Positions 45,001 to 53,792 of a DNA stretch of 64,000 nucleotides are shown in pieces. How positions within the stretch are numbered: position 1 is the first letter of the stretch; every line of letters starts with the position of its first letter. The notes beneath the pieces are model-generated. The model made no database searches. It saw only the letters and a program-made list of their open reading frames with translations, and was not told the origin of the DNA. The position numbers and the translations under genes are program-made. This DNA comes from Caulobacteraceae bacterium (lineage in GTDB: Bacteria > Pseudomonadota > Alphaproteobacteria > Caulobacterales > Caulobacteraceae), in NCBI GenBank assembly GCA_019695035.1, contig JAIBAU010000001.1:62001-126000 (forward strand), read 5' to 3'.

Positions 45001-45963
45001 CTAGGGCGTCAGCCGCCCGGCGGCGGCGTTCCAGCGCAGGCGCGCGCCGCAAGGCCGAGTGAGGTCCTCGTCTTCGTCGCCGCACTCGATGTCGGCCGGG
45101 ATGACATAGAAGGCCGCGGGGGTGGAGGCGATGTCGACCCCGAAAGCCGCGCCCGGGGCGCTGTAAGCGTCGTGGAAGCGTCCCTCTGCGTCACCGACCA
45201 GGACGCTCATCGGGAGGGGATCGCCACCGCCCGGGCAGCGGTCGTAAGGGCCGCCCACGACCCAGTCGCGGCCGCCGTCCCCGTTCACGTCCGGGATGCG
45301 CGTCACGGTGAAGGTCTGCTCAACGGCGGCGGCGTCCGCTTCGGTCACATCCGGGCAAAGGCCCCGTGTCCGCGCCAGTGCGGCGCGCACCTCGGCAGGA
45401 TAGTCCTTGCTGTCGTAATCATTGAGATCGACGGGGCCACCCCTTAGCCAGGTCTTGCCGTCCGTACTGGGGATAGGGACCCAGCCGATGTCCTCGCTCC
45501 ATGTGTAGCTGCGCGCGCACGGCTGCACCCCGGCGCCGCCGCAGACCGAGCCGTGGAAGTCCAGGTCCAGGCGAGTGACGCCGTTCCTGCGGCTGAGGTC
45601 GAGCTGACGGACCAGGGTGTTGAAGACCCGCGAGAAGCCTCCGCCCGACTGGGAAGCCCAGAGCTCGACGACGCAGCCGCCCGTCCCGCAGAACAGCGAG
45701 GGGTTCGGCGCCTCGCCGTAATCGACCTGCCAGTCGCGCACGCCGTCACCGTTGAAATCCGCAATGCGGGTGAACATGGCCGGCCCCGGTACGCCCCACT
45801 GGTCGGGGCCCGGGTTGTCCGGATCACGCAAGCCGTCGTCGGCCGCAGCGTTCAGCACGGCGGCGGTAGAGTCCTGGATGGCCTTCGGCGGCGCGGCCGC
45901 CACGGCGGAGTGAGCGGCGGCGAGACTTGCGGCGAAGGCGAGGGCGGGCAGAAGACGGCGCAT
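45001..45963 (-). CDS. secreted protein with calcium-loop (FG-GAP-like) motifs
   Basis: This 320-residue protein starts at [10 protein letters not shown] with a signal peptide ending near AVAAA. Two aspartate-rich loops, [15 protein letters not shown] and [15 protein letters not shown], match the DxNxDGxxD calcium-binding pattern of FG-GAP/dockerin type repeats. Several cysteine pairs ([27 protein letters not shown]) suggest disulfides in an exported protein. No enzyme motif is visible. The family is not recognised. It is divergent from fabD across a 179-base gap. Confidence 0.72.
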   Translation of the reverse strand: MRRLLPALAFAASLAAAHSAVAAAPPKAIQDSTAAVLNAAADDGLRDPDNPGPDQWGVPGPAMFTRIADFNGDGVRDWQVDYGEAPNPSLFCGTGGCVVELWASQSGGGFSRVFNTLVRQLDLSRRNGVTRLDLDFHGSVCGGAGVQPCARSYTWSEDIGWVPIPSTDGKTWLRGGPVDLNDYDSKDYPAEVRAALARTRGLCPDVTEADAAAVEQTFTVTRIPDVNGDGGRDWVVGGPYDRCPGGGDPLPMSVLVGDAEGRFHDAYSAPGAAFGVDIASTPAAFYVIPADIECGDEDEDLTRPCGARLRWNAAAGRLTP

Positions 45964-46142
45964 GGCTCCTCCAGGAACGACGCAAGCATGGGCAAGGGTG
46001 GGGTGGGGCCGCAAGGGGGCGCGAACCGGCGTTATCCGCAATTTCCGGTCGTCGGGCGGCGGGAGAGGTCAGGCTAGTCCAGCTTGCCGCCCCAACACGA
46101 TTCCCCTAACCCTCCGCGCCGAACGATCCGGAGTGATGCGCG

Positions 46143-47090
46143 ATGAGCCTTGCTTTCCTCTTCCCTGGCCAGGGCAGCCAGGCCGTCGGCATGGGCGCCG
46201 AGCTGGCGGACGCCTTCGTGGCGGCGAAGGAGGTGTTTCAGGAGGTAGACGACGCGCTCGGCCAGAAGCTGTTCCAGTTGATGCGCGAAGGCCCCGAGGC
46301 TGACCTGACCCTGACCGAGAACGCCCAGCCCGCCCTGATGGCTGTGTCGCTGGCGGTGGTGCGCACGCTGAAGGCCGAATTCGACGTGGACATCACCAAG
46401 GCCGCCTTCGTGGCCGGCCACTCGCTGGGTGAATACGCCGCCCTGGCCGCCGCCGAGGCCCTGACCCTGGCCGACACCGCGCGACTCCTGAAGCTGCGGG
46501 GCCAGGCGATGCAACGGGCCGTGCCGGTGGGGAAAGGCGCCATGGCCTCTCTGATCGGGCCCAAGACTGACCTGGCCCTGGCCGAGAAGGCCGCCGAGGC
46601 GGGGTCGGCCGCGGGTGTCTGCGTGGTGGCCAACGACAATAACAACGGCAACGTTGTCATCTCGGGCGACAAGGCCGCGGTCGACAAGGCCATCGAGGCG
46701 GCCAAGGCGCTGGGCGCGCGCGCCATTCCGCTGAACGTCTCGGCTCCCTTCCACTGCCCGCTGATGCAGCCCGCCGCCGACGAGATGGCGGAGGCCCTCG
46801 CCAAGGCCGAGATCGTCGCCCCGCGCACGCCGCTGGTCGCCAACGTCACGGCCCGCCCGACGCTGGACCCCGAGGAGATCCGCCGACTGCTGGTCGAACA
46901 GGTCACCGGCCGGGTGCGCTGGCGGGAGAGCATGGAGTGGATGGCCGCCGAGGGCGCCGTGACCCGCTTCGCCGAGGCCGGAGCCGGCAAGGTGCTGTCC
47001 GGCATGGCCAAGCGCATCGCGCCGGACGCCGAGGCGACGCCGCTGAATACGCCGAGCGACCTGGAGCAGTTCGTACGGAGCCTGGACTGA
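46143..47090 (+). CDS. fabD: malonyl-CoA:ACP transacylase
   Basis: It loads malonate onto ACP for fatty acid synthesis. The protein has 315 residues. The N-terminal FPGQGSQAVGMG, the nucleophile Ser94 in AGHSLGEYAAL, and the conserved PFHCPLM histidine segment are all present. The gene leads the fab cluster; fabG follows after a 178-base gap that contains a large inverted repeat. Confidence 0.97.
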   Translation: MSLAFLFPGQGSQAVGMGAELADAFVAAKEVFQEVDDALGQKLFQLMREGPEADLTLTENAQPALMAVSLAVVRTLKAEFDVDITKAAFVAGHSLGEYAALAAAEALTLADTARLLKLRGQAMQRAVPVGKGAMASLIGPKTDLALAEKAAEAGSAAGVCVVANDNNNGNVVISGDKAAVDKAIEAAKALGARAIPLNVSAPFHCPLMQPAADEMAEALAKAEIVAPRTPLVANVTARPTLDPEEIRRLLVEQVTGRVRWRESMEWMAAEGAVTRFAEAGAGKVLSGMAKRIAPDAEATPLNTPSDLEQFVRSLD

Positions 47091-47092
47091 TC

Positions 47093-47257
47093 TCCTTCTC
47101 CCCTGCGGGAGAGGGTGGCCGCGCGAGCGGCAGGATGAGGGGTGCAGGCGCCGAGGTTTGGCCGCTAGCGTTTCTCGACAGTGATTCACCGGGGCGTCGC
47201 GCCGACACCCCTCATCCGGTCTCTTCGAGACCACCTTCTCCCGCTGGGGAAGAAGGA
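47093..47257. repeat. long imperfect inverted repeat between fabD and fabG
   Basis: The left arm (47093-47144) and the right arm (47206-47257) are 52 bases each and largely complementary. The outer parts share TCCTTCT, then GCGGGAGA and GGTGG, and the inner ends match at GGATGAGGGGTG / CACCCCTCATCC. A 61-base spacer separates them. This matches the general form of dispersed intergenic repeats in alphaproteobacteria; I see no other copy in this window. The RNA could fold into a long stem just before the fabG ribosome site (GGAAGGAGG). Confidence 0.75.
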
Positions 47258-47268
47258 AGGAGGCAGAG

Positions 47269-48009
47269 ATGTTCGACCTGACTGGAAAGACCGCGCTCGT
47301 CACCGGGGCCACCGGAGGCCTGGGATCCTCGATCGCCAAGGCGCTGCACGCGCAGGGGGCGACGGTGGTGCTGTCGGGGACCCGGGAAGGCGTGCTGCAG
47401 GAGATGGCGGGGGAGTTGGGCGGGCGGGCCCATGCGGCGGCCTGCAACCTGTCCGACGCCGCGGCCGTCGATGGGCTGGTGGAGAAGGCCGAGGCGTTGG
47501 CCGGCGCCGGCCTCGACATCCTCGTCGCCAACGCCGGCATCACCAAGGACGGCCTCCTGATGCGGATGAAGGACGAGGACTGGGACGCCGTCATCAAGGT
47601 GAACCTGGAAAGCTATTTCCGCCTCAGCCGCGCGGCGCTGCGCGGGATGATGAAGCGCCGGGCCGGCCGCATCATCGGCGTCACCTCGGTGGTGGGGGTC
47701 ACCGGCAACCCCGGCCAGACCAACTACGCCGCCTCCAAGGCCGGCATGATCGGGTTCTCCAAGTCGCTGGCCCAGGAAGTGGGCTCGCGCGGCGTGACCG
47801 TGAACTGCATCGCGCCCGGTTTCATCACCTCGCCCATGACCGACGTCCTGAACGAGCAGCAGCGCGAGACGATTCTGTCGAAGATTCCGGCGGGTCGGCT
47901 GGGAACAGGCGACGAGATCGCCGCGGCGGCGGTCTACCTGGCTTCCGACGAGGCCGCCTACGTGACGGGCCAGACCCTGCACGTGAATGGCGGCATGGCG
48001 ATGATCTGA
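47269..48009 (+). CDS. fabG: 3-oxoacyl-ACP reductase
   Basis: It reduces 3-oxoacyl-ACP with NADPH in the fatty acid elongation cycle. The protein has 246 residues. TGATGGLGSSIA is the cofactor motif, NAGIT follows, and the catalytic triad appears as TSVVGVTG and YAASK. The strong ribosome site AAGGAAGGAGG precedes the ATG. It lies between fabD and acpP, but an unrelated low-GC gene intervenes before acpP. Confidence 0.97.
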   Translation: MFDLTGKTALVTGATGGLGSSIAKALHAQGATVVLSGTREGVLQEMAGELGGRAHAAACNLSDAAAVDGLVEKAEALAGAGLDILVANAGITKDGLLMRMKDEDWDAVIKVNLESYFRLSRAALRGMMKRRAGRIIGVTSVVGVTGNPGQTNYAASKAGMIGFSKSLAQEVGSRGVTVNCIAPGFITSPMTDVLNEQQRETILSKIPAGRLGTGDEIAAAAVYLASDEAAYVTGQTLHVNGGMAMI

Positions 48010-48018
48010 GGCTGAACC

Positions 48019-48318
48019 ATGCCCAAGATATTATGCCGCTGTGGCCATCGCATTTGGCTAGGAGACATCCCTTGTCCACACTCGGGGACATTAGTTTCCG
48101 AGGCAAAGGTGCACGAGTTTGTGTCGCTCGTTGCGAAGGGCGCCGTCGGTGAAGATGCGTTCTTCGATTGGTTCCGCGAGAACGGTCGCGAAACCATCGA
48201 ATGTCCGGAGTGCGAACGAATCTGGATCGCAATGTCCCCGGGAACGAATGGGCTTATCAGTTACAATCCGGAGACGCCGGAGTCTGACTACAAGCCGGAG
48301 TTCACATTCGATCCTTGA
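48019..48318 (+). CDS. low-GC small cysteine-rich protein, orphan in the fab cluster
   Basis: This 99-residue protein has two cysteine groups, LCRCGHRIWLGDIPCP at the start and IECPECERIW near residue 62, which could form a zinc ribbon, with an amphipathic region between. No family was recognised with certainty; similar small N-terminal CxCG proteins occur as uncharacterised genes in distant bacteria. Hand-counted GC is about 55% against about 70% nearby, and codon choice is unlike fabG and acpP (for example TTA, ATA and AGT), suggesting recent acquisition. It starts nine bases after the fabG stop, without a strong ribosome site. Confidence 0.7.
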   Translation: MPKILCRCGHRIWLGDIPCPHSGTLVSEAKVHEFVSLVAKGAVGEDAFFDWFRENGRETIECPECERIWIAMSPGTNGLISYNPETPESDYKPEFTFDP

Positions 48319-48478
48319 CCGCCGCTCGGCTGAACCCTCACTTTTTCCCTCATCGTGACTATGTTACGCCCCAACATCGGGTCCTGAGCCTCCCTTAGGG
48401 CTTGCGAAAGCCGTCGCGGCGTGACACCGAACGGCGCGAGAGCCGCTTTTGCGGTGAGAACACAGAAGGCAGAGACGA

Positions 48479-48718
48479 ATGTCCGATATCCTCGAGCGCG
48501 TACGCAAGATCGTGATCGACCACCTGGACGCCGACCCGGACAAGGTGACGGAAAAGGCCAGCTTCATCGACGATCTGGGCGCGGACAGCCTCGACAACGT
48601 CGAACTGGTCATGGCCTTCGAAGAGGAATTCGACATCGAGATTCCGGACGACGCGGCCGAGCACATCCAGACCGTCGGCGACGCTGTGAAGTTCATCAGC
48701 GAAAAGTCGGCCGGCTGA
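48479..48718 (+). CDS. acpP: acyl carrier protein
   Basis: This 79-residue acidic four-helix protein carries the phosphopantetheine attachment serine (Ser37) in [14 protein letters not shown]. It shuttles acyl chains among the fab enzymes. Length and sequence are typical. The 160-base leader holds small hairpins (GGCTT-GCGA-AAGCC at 48399-48412, with a GNRA loop). acpP is separated from fabF by about 100 bases. Confidence 0.98.
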   Translation: MSDILERVRKIVIDHLDADPDKVTEKASFIDDLGADSLDNVELVMAFEEEFDIEIPDDAAEHIQTVGDAVKFISEKSAG

Positions 48719-48816
48719 GCCAGGCTATGAATTGAGGTCGCGGCCGCTGCGCCGCTTCCCTGGCTCAGGGAGGCGGAGCCGGCCGCGAATTCTTTTTGGG
48801 GCAACGGAATAGCGTC

Positions 48817-50103
48817 ATGCGTCGTGTCGTCGTCACCGGACTGGGACTGCTGACCCCGCTGGGGTGGGGCGTCGAAACAACCTGGAAGCGCCTGCTCGCG
48901 GGCGAATCGGGGGCAGGCAGGATCACCGCCTTCGACGCCACGGGCTTCGGCTGCGAGATCGCCTGCGAGGTGCCGACGGTGGACGGCCGCGGCGGCGGCG
49001 GACCGGACGTTCCGGGCTCCTTCGATCCGGAGAAGGTCGTGTCCTCCAAGGACCGGCGCCGGATGGACGACTTCATCATGTACGCCATCGCGGCGGCCGA
49101 TGAGGCGCTGAACGACGCGGACTGGCATCCCGAAGAGGACGAGGACCGCTTCCGCACCGGCGTAATCATCGGCTCGGGCATCGGGGGGCTGGGCCCCATC
49201 GCCGAAACCGCCATCGAGATGCACGAGAAGGGCCCGCGCCGCGTCAGCCCGTTCTTCATTCCCTCGTCGCTGATCAACCTGGCCTCGGGCCAGGTTTCCA
49301 TCCGCTACGGGCTGAAGGGTCCCAACCACTCGGTGGTCACCGCCTGCGCCACCGGCGCCCACGCCGTAGGCGACGCCTTCCGCATGATCCGCTACGGCGA
49401 CGCCGACGTGATGGTGGCCGGCGGGGCCGAAAGCTCGGTGGTGCCGCTGGGCGTGGCCGGCTTCGTGGCCTGCCGCGCGCTGTCCACCGGCTTCAACGAT
49501 CAACCGACCCGCGCCTCGCGGCCCTACGACAAGGACCGCGACGGTTTCGTGATGGGCGAGGGCGGGGCGATCCTGGTGCTGGAGGAATACGAGCACGCGA
49601 AGGCGCGCGGGGCCAAGATCTACGCCGAGGTCGTGGGCTACGGCCTGTCGGGCGACGCCTATCACATCACCGCACCGGCCTCGGACGGCGACGGCGGCTA
49701 TCGCGCCATGCGCGCCTCGATCAAGGACGCTGGCATCCAGGCCTCGGACATCGACTACATCAACGCCCACGGCACCTCCACGCCGCTGGGCGACGAGATC
49801 GAGCTGGGGGCGGTGGAGCGCCTGCTGGGCAACGCCAAGTCCGGCGCGACCATGTCCTCCACCAAGAGCGCCGTGGGACACCTGCTGGGCGCCGCGGGCG
49901 CCATCGAGGCCGCCTTCTCCTGCCTGGCCATCCGCGACCAGATCGCGCCCCCCACCATCAATCTCGAAAATCCCTCGGTCGAGACCGAGATCGACCTGGT
50001 CCCGCACAAGGCCAAGCCGATGAAGATCGACTACGTCCTGTCCAACAGCTTCGGCTTCGGCGGGACCAACGCCTCCCTGGTCTTCAAGCGCATCGACGCC
50101 TGA
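48817..50103 (+). CDS. fabF: 3-oxoacyl-ACP synthase II
   Basis: It condenses malonyl-ACP with acyl-ACP. The protein has 428 residues. The nucleophile is Cys177 (VVTACATGAHAVGDAF), and the two histidines lie in NAHGTSTPLGD and SAVGHLLGAAG. The start is the ATG of MRRVVVTGLG; a TTG seven codons upstream is less likely. It abuts mltG by one base. Confidence 0.97.
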   Translation: MRRVVVTGLGLLTPLGWGVETTWKRLLAGESGAGRITAFDATGFGCEIACEVPTVDGRGGGGPDVPGSFDPEKVVSSKDRRRMDDFIMYAIAAADEALNDADWHPEEDEDRFRTGVIIGSGIGGLGPIAETAIEMHEKGPRRVSPFFIPSSLINLASGQVSIRYGLKGPNHSVVTACATGAHAVGDAFRMIRYGDADVMVAGGAESSVVPLGVAGFVACRALSTGFNDQPTRASRPYDKDRDGFVMGEGGAILVLEEYEHAKARGAKIYAEVVGYGLSGDAYHITAPASDGDGGYRAMRASIKDAGIQASDIDYINAHGTSTPLGDEIELGAVERLLGNAKSGATMSSTKSAVGHLLGAAGAIEAAFSCLAIRDQIAPPTINLENPSVETEIDLVPHKAKPMKIDYVLSNSFGFGGTNASLVFKRIDA

Positions 50104-50104
50104 C

Positions 50105-51139
50105 ATGGCCGCCGCCCAGCCCCCCAGCCAGAAACCGGCGCACACGATCGCCTTCCTGGCGGGGCTCTCGGCGACCCTGACGATCCTCTTGCTGTTCGCC
50201 CTCGGGGTGGCGGGCCTGACCCTGTACGGCCCCGGTCCGGCGCCCAACGGCGCGCGCGACACGGTGGTGGTGCTGAGGCCCGGCTCAGGCGTGTCGGAAA
50301 TCGCCCTGACCCTGAAGCAGGCCGGCGTGATCCGCTCGACCAAGGCCTTCCGCATCGCCGCCCAGGTGACCGGCGCAGACCGCTCGCTGCGGGCGGGGGA
50401 ATACCAGTTCCCGGCGCGCGCCTCCCTGAGCGCGATCCTGGGCAAGATGAAGAACGGCGAGGTGGTCCGCCACTTCGTCACCATTCCCGAAGGCCGCACC
50501 TCGGCCATGGCCGTGCGCATCCTGATGGCCCAGAGGGATCTGACCGGGACGGTGACGGTTCCGCCCGAGGGCTCCATCCTGCCCGAGACCTATGAGTTCA
50601 CCCGCGGCGAGACCCGCGCGGCGGTGCTGCAGCGGATGATCGACGCCCGCGACAAGGTGCTGAAGGAGCTGTGGGCGACGCGAGAGCAGGGCCTGCCCTT
50701 CGACACCCCGGAGGAAGCCATCAACCTGGCGGCCATCGTGGAGAAGGAGACCCGCCTGGCCGCCGAGCGGCCGCGGGTCGCCGCGGTCTACATCAATCGC
50801 CTGCGCGCGGGCGTGCCCCTCGCCGCCGATCCGACCATCATCTACGGCATCTCGCGGGGCGAACCCCTGGGCCGGGGCATCCGCCAGTCCGAACTGGACT
50901 CCGACAGTCCCTGGAACAGCTACCGCCATGCGGGCCTGCCGCCCGGACCGATCGCCAACCCCGGCAAGGCTTCGATCGCCGCGGTCCTGCGCCCCGCCCA
51001 CACCCGCGAACTCTACTTCGTGGCCAACGGAACGGGCGGCCACTCCTTCGCGGTCACCGCCGCCGAGCACGAGCGCAACGTGCTGCACTGGCGCGAGGTC
51101 GAGGCCGCCCAGAAGGCGCGTCAGCGGCCGGACGCGTGA
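50105..51139 (+). CDS. mltG: endolytic murein transglycosylase MltG
   Basis: MltG (YceG) cuts nascent glycan strands and may terminate their growth. The protein has 344 residues: one transmembrane helix (about residues 14-38), a LysM-like segment, and the catalytic domain with the glutamate in AAIVEKETRLAAERP and downstream VYINRLRAGVPLAADPT. The start overlaps nothing but follows the fabF stop by one base, so the genes are probably co-transcribed. Confidence 0.95.
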   Translation: MAAAQPPSQKPAHTIAFLAGLSATLTILLLFALGVAGLTLYGPGPAPNGARDTVVVLRPGSGVSEIALTLKQAGVIRSTKAFRIAAQVTGADRSLRAGEYQFPARASLSAILGKMKNGEVVRHFVTIPEGRTSAMAVRILMAQRDLTGTVTVPPEGSILPETYEFTRGETRAAVLQRMIDARDKVLKELWATREQGLPFDTPEEAINLAAIVEKETRLAAERPRVAAVYINRLRAGVPLAADPTIIYGISRGEPLGRGIRQSELDSDSPWNSYRHAGLPPGPIANPGKASIAAVLRPAHTRELYFVANGTGGHSFAVTAAEHERNVLHWREVEAAQKARQRPDA

Positions 51140-51149
51140 GGATCCGCGC

Positions 51150-52031
51150 ATGAGCCTGTCCGGGATGACCGGTTTCGCCCGCATCGAGGGCTCGCAGGGG
51201 GACTGGAGCTGGGCCGTCGAGGCGCGCTCGGTCAACGGCCGCAACCTCGAGACCCGGGTGCGCGCGCCCAACGGGTTCGACAGCCTGGAGCGCACCGCGC
51301 GCGAGGGCGCCCAGGCCCGCTTCGCCCGTGGCCAGCTGACCGTGAACGTGCAGGCGAAGAAGGCCGAGACGGTCGCGGCGGTGCGCGTGAACCAGGAGCT
51401 GCTGAACCGCTATCTCGAGCTCAGCCGCGCCCAGGTCGCGGCCGGGAACGCCACGCCCCCCAGCGCCGACGGCCTGCTGGCCCTGCGCGGGGTCCTGGAG
51501 GCGGTGGAGGACGACGAGGACGCCGACGCGCGCGCCGGGGTCGAGGCCGCCCTGGCCGCCGATATCGGCCATGCGCTCGACGCCCTGAAGACCGCCCGCC
51601 TCGCGGAAGGCGCAGCCCTGCTGCCGGTGCTGACAGCCCAGGTCGACCATATCGCCCAGCTGGTCGGCCGCGCCGAGGCGGAGGCCGGCCGGCAGACCGA
51701 GGCCATCAAGGAGCGCTTTTCCCGGCGCCTGAACGAACTCCTCGCCGACACCTCGGCGATGGACGAGCGCATCGTGCAGGAGGCCGCCGTGCTGGCCGTG
51801 AAGGCCGACGTGCGCGAGGAGCTGGACCGCCTGACGGCCCACATCGCCGCCGCCCGCACCCTGCTGGGAGCGGCCGGCGCCGGGCGAAGGCTGGACTTCC
51901 TGGCGCAGGAGTTCATGCGCGAGGCCAACACGCTTTGTTCCAAGTCGGCCACCACGGCCTTGACCGCGGTCGGTCTGGAGCTGAAAGCGGTCATCGAACA
52001 ACTCCGCGAACAGATTCAGAATGTCGAATAA
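51150..52031 (+). CDS. YicC family endoribonuclease-like protein
   Basis: This 293-residue protein has the YicC N-terminal domain (SLSGMTGFARIEG, then SVNGRNLETRVRAP) and the C-terminal DUF1732 domain (RRLDFLAQEFMREANTLCSKS). YicC in E. coli degrades the small RNA RyhB; the activity here is not tested. The gene is 10 bases after mltG and overlaps gmk by 11 bases, the usual yicC-gmk pairing. Confidence 0.92.
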   Translation: MSLSGMTGFARIEGSQGDWSWAVEARSVNGRNLETRVRAPNGFDSLERTAREGAQARFARGQLTVNVQAKKAETVAAVRVNQELLNRYLELSRAQVAAGNATPPSADGLLALRGVLEAVEDDEDADARAGVEAALAADIGHALDALKTARLAEGAALLPVLTAQVDHIAQLVGRAEAEAGRQTEAIKERFSRRLNELLADTSAMDERIVQEAAVLAVKADVREELDRLTAHIAAARTLLGAAGAGRRLDFLAQEFMREANTLCSKSATTALTAVGLELKAVIEQLREQIQNVE

Positions 52032-52662
52032 CCGCACCCCCCGGCGGGGCGTCCTGCTCATCGTCTCCAGCCCTTCGGGCGCGGGCAAGACGTCGCTGTG
52101 CCGCCGCCTGATGGCCGACCACCCGGAGCTCGTGCTGTCGGTCTCGGCCACGACCCGCGGCATCCGGCCGGGCGAGGTCGCCGATCGCGATTACCGCTTC
52201 GTCTCGGACGATGAATTCGACCGCATGATCGCCGCAGACGAGTTCATGGAGTGGGCGGACGTGCACGGCAATCGGTACGGCTCGCCCAAGGCTCCGATCT
52301 ACGACGCCCTCAAATCCGGCCACGACGTGCTGTTCGACATCGATTGGCAGGGCGCGCGCGACATCGCCGTGAAGGCGCCCGATGACGCGGTGCGGGTGTT
52401 CATCCTGCCGCCCAGCCTGGCCGAGCTGAAACGCCGGCTGGTGACCCGTTCGCAGGACGCCGACGACATCATCGAGCGGCGCGTGGGCAACGCCAAGGAC
52501 GAGATCGCCCACGCCGGCGACTTCGACTACATCTTCGTCAACGACGACTTCGACCGCTCCTACGCCGAATTGGCCCACATCTATCACGCCGAGCGGTCCC
52601 GACGGCGCCGCAACACCTGGGTCGAGGCCTACCGCCAGAGCCTGCTTGACGAAGAAATCTAG
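52021..52662 (+). CDS. gmk: guanylate kinase
   Basis: It phosphorylates GMP to GDP with ATP. The protein has 213 residues. The P-loop SSPSGAGKTSLCRRL is intact, with the GMP-binding tyrosine/serine region and DIDWQGARDI following. It works downstream of guaA. The gene begins inside the 3' end of the yicC gene. Confidence 0.97.
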   Translation: MSNNRTPRRGVLLIVSSPSGAGKTSLCRRLMADHPELVLSVSATTRGIRPGEVADRDYRFVSDDEFDRMIAADEFMEWADVHGNRYGSPKAPIYDALKSGHDVLFDIDWQGARDIAVKAPDDAVRVFILPPSLAELKRRLVTRSQDADDIIERRVGNAKDEIAHAGDFDYIFVNDDFDRSYAELAHIYHAERSRRRRNTWVEAYRQSLLDEEI

Positions 52663-52675
52663 GACCGCTTCCTGC

Positions 52676-53653
52676 TCACTTCAGAGCCTCGCGGAAGAAG
52701 CGGACCAGTTCGCGGTTGAACGCGACGTGGAAAGCGACGCGGTCGAACCCGGGCGCGGAACCGCAGAGGGCGGGCTCCAGTGGGACCAGCTCGGCCGGAC
52801 AGGGCGTCAGGAAATCCATGTGACGCGCGCCCGCCGCCACGTGCATCTCGGCCTGGGGCAGGCGGCGCTGGATCGGTTCGACGTGGTGGGGTGAGACCAG
52901 AATCTCGTCGTCCGCGGCGCGCCACAGCTGCACCGGGATATGGATCGTGGACAGGCTGTCGTCGGTGAAGGCGTAGCCGAAACCCGGCGCGGCCGCAGCG
53001 ATGGCGCGAATCCGCCCGTCGCGGGTCCAGGGCCGCCAACTCCCCGTGGCTGGCGGCGAGGCCGCCAGGAGGCGGCACTCGAAGGCTTCGGGCAGGGTCG
53101 CGCAGTGGGCCTTCACCGCACCGTAGTCGGCCATGCCGCCGGCGGCCGCCACGACCGTGAATCCGCCGGCAGAGAAGCCGAACGCACCGATGCGGTTCGC
53201 GTCGATGCGGGCGTGCTCGGGCCAGGCGCCCAGCAGGTAGTCGAGCAGGGCGCTGAGCTGGCGCGGCCGGGCGGGCAGGTCGGTGGAACGGGACTGGTCG
53301 GCGTAGTTGTCGTGCGGATGGGTCAGGGCCACCGCGATGAAGCCCGCCTGGGCCAGGGCGGCGGCGGTGTCGGCATGCCCGAGCATCGAGCCCCCATTAC
53401 CGTGGGAAATGACGATCAGCGGCAGGTGGTCGCCGAGGATGGGGGCGTTGACGGCGAGGTTCTGCTGCACAGGCCCGAGCCTCAGAGGGACCTCCGGCGT
53501 GTCGGCCGGATACCAGACGGCGGCCTGCATCGTTCCGCCGTCGGGGTCGGGCGCGCCGAGCTGGCGAAAGCCGATCGAGGCGTCGGCGGGGGTTGCGATC
53601 TGTAGGGTCGCGAGGGCGGCGAGCCCGGCCATGAGGACGCGAAGCGTAGGCAT
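52676..53653 (-). CDS. exported alpha/beta-hydrolase
   Basis: This 325-residue protein starts at MPTLRVLMAG with a signal peptide (cleavage after ADA). The fold shows VISHGNGGS, the nucleophile elbow GAFGFSAGGFTV and a C-terminal region ending PHHVEPIQRRLP and ARHMDFL that holds the histidine and acid. It resembles platelet-activating-factor-acetylhydrolase-type or dienelactone-like hydrolases; the substrate is unknown. It is convergent with gmk with a 13-base gap. Upstream in-frame sequence overlaps nothing of note and lacks signal character. Confidence 0.84.
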   Translation of the reverse strand: MPTLRVLMAGLAALATLQIATPADASIGFRQLGAPDPDGGTMQAAVWYPADTPEVPLRLGPVQQNLAVNAPILGDHLPLIVISHGNGGSMLGHADTAAALAQAGFIAVALTHPHDNYADQSRSTDLPARPRQLSALLDYLLGAWPEHARIDANRIGAFGFSAGGFTVVAAAGGMADYGAVKAHCATLPEAFECRLLAASPPATGSWRPWTRDGRIRAIAAAAPGFGYAFTDDSLSTIHIPVQLWRAADDEILVSPHHVEPIQRRLPQAEMHVAAGARHMDFLTPCPAELVPLEPALCGSAPGFDRVAFHVAFNRELVRFFREALK

Positions 53654-53792
53654 GCGGTGGTTTCTCCCGTGTCGAGGCGTCCTGTCTGGGGACCGCCTTG
53701 GCCTCGCGCCAGCGCGCCTTCGTGAACGGGCGAACGGGTTCGCGGCCCGGCGAACGGGTGGCCCCGGGCGCAAGCGGGGCTATAGAGGGGCG

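Noticed and set aside
48399..48454. acpP leader hairpins as a riboswitch
   Set aside because: The two small hairpins are too simple and have no match to a known metabolite-binding class; recorded only in the acpP entry.
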